Shown here: piece by piece, positions 30,791 to 33,633 of the stretch
How positions within the stretch are numbered: the first letter of the stretch is position 1
Layout: every line of letters starts with the position of its first letter
Assembly: GCF_900103135.1 (NCBI RefSeq)
Contig: NZ_FNGO01000026.1
Location: 1 to 33,633, forward strand
Source: Halarsenatibacter silvermanii
GTDB taxonomy: Bacteria > Bacillota > Halanaerobiia > Halanaerobiales > Halarsenatibacteraceae
Length of the DNA stretch: 33,633 bases
Reading direction: 5' to 3'
Made by a program: the position numbers and the translations under genes
Notes under the pieces: model-generated
What the model saw: only the letters and a program-made list of their open reading frames with translations
Told to the model about the DNA's origin: nothing
Databases searched by the model: none

Positions 30791-33424
30791 TCAGATGTTT
30801 TTGTTCTCTTTAACTTCGGCTCTGGCGGCGGCTATTCTGGCGATGGGTAATCTAAATGGAGAACAGGAAACATAATTCATCTCCTCCTCGTGACAGAATT
30901 TTATCGAAGGAGGATTTCCTCCATGTTCTCCGCATATACCTATCTCAAGAGAGGAGTCAGCCTGGCGTCCTTTTTCTATTGCAATTTTCACTATCTCGCC
31001 CACTCCCTCTTTGTCAATGGTGGTAAAGGGATCCCGCTTGATGATTTCTTTTTCCTGATATTCTCTTAAGAACTTTCCTGCGTCATCACGGGAGAAACCG
31101 TATGTCATTTGAGTTAAATCATTGGTGCCAAATGAGAAGAAATCCTCCGCATTGCTGGCTATCTTATCCGCTCTAAATGCAGCTCGCGGTACTTCGATCA
31201 TGGTCCCCACTTCGAAATTTACTTCGGAGTTTTGATTATCCAACACTTCCTCAGCTGTTTCCTCTGTTAATTCTTTCAATTTTGAAAATTCCTCGCTGAT
31301 GCCCACCAGAGGTATCATTATTTGCGGTCTGACTTCATAACTGTTTTCGCTGCTAACTTCGGCAGCGGCAGAAATAATGGCTTTTACCTGCATTTCATAA
31401 ATTTCAGGATATGATATTCCCAGTCGGCAGCCCCTGTGGCCGAGCATGGGATTAACCTCATCCAGTTCAGCTATTGTATCTCGAACTTTTTCCGGGGTTG
31501 TTTCCAGATTTTCAGCCACCTTTTCAATTTCCTCGTCTTTTTCCGGAAGAAACTCATGAAGGGGAGGATCAAGGAGACGAATTACGACTTTACGATCTTT
31601 CATTTTCTTAAATATATTGGTGAAATCTTCTTTCTGATAGGGGAGAAGCTTTTCTAAAGCTTTTTTCCTCTCTACTCTGTTCCCGGCCAGAATCATCTCT
31701 CTTACTACAGATATTCTTTCTTCATCAAAAAACATGTGCTCGGTACGGCATAAACCGATTCCTTCAGCTCCAAACTCAAGAGCTGTTTGGGAATCTTCGG
31801 GGGTATCTGCATTAGCCATTATCCCCAGTTTGCGCACTTCATCCGCCCATTCCAATATTTGATTGAATTCTTCAGATAATTGAGCAGCACTGGTTCTTAT
31901 CTCACCTTCATATACTTTTCCTGTATTGCCATTTAGAGATATTATCTCGCCCTGTTCGTAAATTTCATCGTCTTTCCAGAATCTTCTGGATTCCTCTTCG
32001 ACCACCAATTCTCCCGCGCCGGCAACACAACATTTTCCCATGCCCCGGGCGACGACGGCTGCATGAGATGTCATACCTCCTCGAGAAGTGAGAATGCCAT
32101 CAGCCGCATTCATACCTTCAATGTCTTCCGGAGAAGTCTCACCTCTGACCATTATAACTTTTTCGCCTTTTTCTTTTGCTTTTTTGGCTTCCTGAGGATC
32201 AAAATATATTTTCCCGGTAGCAGCTCCTGGTGAGGCGGCCAGGGCGGTGGTTATTATCTTTTCTTCATCAATATCTTTTTCGTCAAAAGAAGGGTGAAGG
32301 AGCTGTTCTAGCTGTTCAGGTTCTACTCTTAAAAGTGCTTCTTCTTCATCAATTATGCCTTCCGAGACCAGATCCGTGGCTATCTTAACTGACGCCTTAG
32401 CTGTTCTTTTTCCCGTTCTGGTCTGGAGAAGATAGATTTCTCCTTCTTCTATTGTAAACTCTATGTCCTGCATGTCTTTATAATGGTGTTCTATTTTATC
32501 AACAATTTCCATAAATTCTTCATACACATCTGGCATAATATCATCAAGTTCTTTTATATCATGAGGAGTTCTGATGCCGGCCACAACATCCTCCCCCTGG
32601 GCATTTACAAGGAACTCTCCATATACTTTATCTTCTCCCGTGGAGGGATTTCGGGTGAAAGCCACGCCGGTAGCTGAATTTTCTCCTGTATTTCCGAAAA
32701 CCATGGTCTGTATGTTAACTGCCGTGCCGAGATCATCCGGAAGGTTATTTATTTTTCGATATGATATTGCTCTTTCATTGTTCCAGGAATCGAATACGGC
32801 CCTTATCCCTTCCATAATTTGTTCTCTGGGATCCTGCGGAAATCCCTGAGAGCTGTTTTTGGCAATTATGTCCTTGTAATCTTCGATCAAATCCTTTAAC
32901 ATATCTTCGCTCATTTCGGTATCTTTTTCAATATCATAATTATTCTTCAAGTCTTCCAGAGCCCGATCAAATTTATGAGAAGAAATTGACAGGACGACAT
33001 CCCCGAACATCTGCAGGAGACGGCGATAACTATCAAGGGCAAATCTCATATTGTCAGTTTTTTTCCCCAGACCTTCTACGGTTTCATCATTCAAACCGAT
33101 ATTTAAAACTGTGTCCATCATGCCTGGCATGGAAACAACTGCTCCTGATCTGATAGAAACCAGGAGGGGGTCTTTGGGATCTCCCAGTGTTTTCCCGGTT
33201 TTCTCTTCCAGATCTTGTAGATGATCTATGATCTGTTCTTCCAGTTCGGCGAAAATCTGATTATCCTTTTCGAAATATTCCAGACAGGCTTCTGTGGTTA
33301 TGACGAATCCAGGGGGCACGGGCAGGCCAATTCTTTTCATTTCGGATAGGTTGGCCCCTTTACCGCCTAAAAGATCTTTCATACCTCTGGAGCCTTCATC
33401 AAAATCATAAACAAGGTTTTTCAA
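30791..33424 (-). CDS. ppdK: Pyruvate, phosphate dikinase
   Basis: Converts pyruvate, ATP and phosphate to PEP, AMP and pyrophosphate, or the reverse in anaerobic glycolysis. The 877 residues match the family length. In order: the ATP-grasp nucleotide domain (GGKGANLSEM near 20, SIRSGAVVSMPGMMDTVLN, QTMVFGN), the phosphohistidine swivelling domain (GGMTSHAAVVARGMGKCC, His about 454), and the PEP/pyruvate barrel (GIGLCRTEHMF, GHRGCRLGI, FSFGTNDLTQMTYGFSRDD) ending with SCSPFRLPIARIAAA, whose cysteine is the catalytic acid. Start: TTG six bases after AGGAGGG; an ATG 14 codons upstream precedes that ribosome site and is rejected. It has its own promoter. A PPDK regulatory protein gene is not visible within the window. 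Confidence 0.96.
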   Translation of the reverse strand: MKNLVYDFDEGSRGMKDLLGGKGANLSEMKRIGLPVPPGFVITTEACLEYFEKDNQIFAELEEQIIDHLQDLEEKTGKTLGDPKDPLLVSIRSGAVVSMPGMMDTVLNIGLNDETVEGLGKKTDNMRFALDSYRRLLQMFGDVVLSISSHKFDRALEDLKNNYDIEKDTEMSEDMLKDLIEDYKDIIAKNSSQGFPQDPREQIMEGIRAVFDSWNNERAISYRKINNLPDDLGTAVNIQTMVFGNTGENSATGVAFTRNPSTGEDKVYGEFLVNAQGEDVVAGIRTPHDIKELDDIMPDVYEEFMEIVDKIEHHYKDMQDIEFTIEEGEIYLLQTRTGKRTAKASVKIATDLVSEGIIDEEEALLRVEPEQLEQLLHPSFDEKDIDEEKIITTALAASPGAATGKIYFDPQEAKKAKEKGEKVIMVRGETSPEDIEGMNAADGILTSRGGMTSHAAVVARGMGKCCVAGAGELVVEEESRRFWKDDEIYEQGEIISLNGNTGKVYEGEIRTSAAQLSEEFNQILEWADEVRKLGIMANADTPEDSQTALEFGAEGIGLCRTEHMFFDEERISVVREMILAGNRVERKKALEKLLPYQKEDFTNIFKKMKDRKVVIRLLDPPLHEFLPEKDEEIEKVAENLETTPEKVRDTIAELDEVNPMLGHRGCRLGISYPEIYEMQVKAIISAAAEVSSENSYEVRPQIMIPLVGISEEFSKLKELTEETAEEVLDNQNSEVNFEVGTMIEVPRAAFRADKIASNAEDFFSFGTNDLTQMTYGFSRDDAGKFLREYQEKEIIKRDPFTTIDKEGVGEIVKIAIEKGRQADSSLEIGICGEHGGNPPSIKFCHEEEMNYVSCSPFRLPIARIAAARAEVKENKNI

Positions 33425-33470
33425 GATTAACCCTCCTGAAAAATTGTAAAATATTATAAAATACATTTTA

Positions 33471-33499
33471 ATTATAACTCACTCAAAGTGCTTTGTCAA
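33471..33499 (-). promoter_or_regulatory. Promoter for ppdK
   Basis: On the minus strand TTGACA, a 17-base spacer and TATAAT, both hexamers perfect. The position rules out the upstream ATG as main start only weakly, since it lies just within the transcript, but it places the TTG start about 40 bases into the message. Confidence 0.85.
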
Positions 33500-33573
33500 T
33501 TTTTATGAGAAGTTCGACGATGTCAAGTAAATGTGGGTTGGGGAATAAAAAGAGGACTCCCCCCATGAAAATA

Positions 33574-33633
33574 TTATCTCGATGCCCCCTTCATAAGATG
33601 ATAAATTGCGTTTCTCTTCCCCTTTTTCAGGGC
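33574..33633 (-). CDS. Possible C-terminal end of an unidentified gene
   Basis: Reading leftward from the right edge, a frame of 19 codons (basic peptide ending IYHLMKGASR) stops at TAA. It could be the end of a gene upstream of ppdK, but the fragment is too short to recognise and the other frames are not clearly excluded. Confidence 0.25.
   Translation of the reverse strand, partial: ALKKGKRNAIYHLMKGASR

Noticed and set aside
1-33633. CRISPR arrays, tRNA or rRNA genes
   Set aside because: No regularly spaced repeats and no cloverleaf-like sequences were found on reading the intergenic regions; the tandem repeats at 147-410 and 16599-16626 are simple duplications.

Overview
The window looks like a chromosomal segment of a halophilic, anaerobic, low-to-moderate-GC Firmicute, most likely of the order Halanaerobiales. 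The signs are acidic soluble proteins, a betaine-type BCCT transporter, an NhaC Na+/H+ antiporter, an 2-hydroxyacyl-CoA dehydratase-type activase, a pyruvate phosphate dikinase, strong AGGAGG ribosome sites and TTGACA-17-TATAAT promoters. A molybdopterin oxidoreductase of respiratory type together with a selenoprotein would suit a sulfur-, selenium- or arsenic-respiring member such as a Halarsenatibacter relative. That placement is inference, not something the sequence proves.

Layout. 1-410: edge of an ISLre2-like insertion sequence with a perfect 132-bp tandem duplication. 411-2580: AT-rich leader with two tandem promoters, a BCCT osmolyte transporter and a bidirectional terminator. 2632-7653: a very large fused BadF/HgdC-type activase (minus strand), divergent from a PlsY-like acyltransferase. 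7674-10516: two adjacent RpoD-type sigma factor genes (minus strand), each with its own promoter and terminator. 10625-14460: nhaC, degV, a YjbQ/UPF0047 gene (minus) and a CPBP membrane protease. 14589-17033: a nitronate monooxygenase, a selenocysteine peroxiredoxin and a UPF0251 DNA-binding protein. 17347-20399: a two-subunit Fe-S/molybdopterin oxidoreductase with Tat signals on both subunits and no membrane anchor gene. 20543-24635: a structured 5' leader (candidate Moco/Tuco-type riboswitch), a three-gene FecCD/BtuCD-type ABC importer and an FmdE-family protein. 24683-30763: an operator-covered promoter followed by a nicotianamine-synthase-like methyltransferase, a flippase-like membrane protein, FeoA, a divergent FeoB, MoeA and an EamA transporter. 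30791-33499: pyruvate phosphate dikinase (minus).

How the genes fit together. From 17 kb to 30 kb the genes form a metal-centred block: an exported molybdenum or tungsten enzyme, a probable uptake system for its metal under candidate cofactor control, a ferrous-iron uptake operon, and MoeA, which inserts molybdate into molybdopterin. The betaine transporter and NhaC serve salt and sodium/pH homeostasis.

Most notable: (i) a peroxiredoxin whose peroxidatic residue is an in-frame UGA followed by a SECIS-like hairpin, so a simple ORF caller would truncate it; (ii) two nearby genes whose family-consistent N-termini and ribosome sites point to AUU and AUC start codons; (iii) the tandem rpoD pair with a near-identical 122-bp tract; (iv) the candidate riboswitch and the FmdE/ABC unit beside the oxidoreductase; (v) a nicotianamine-synthase-like methyltransferase in a Feo operon. 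No tRNA, rRNA or CRISPR array was seen.
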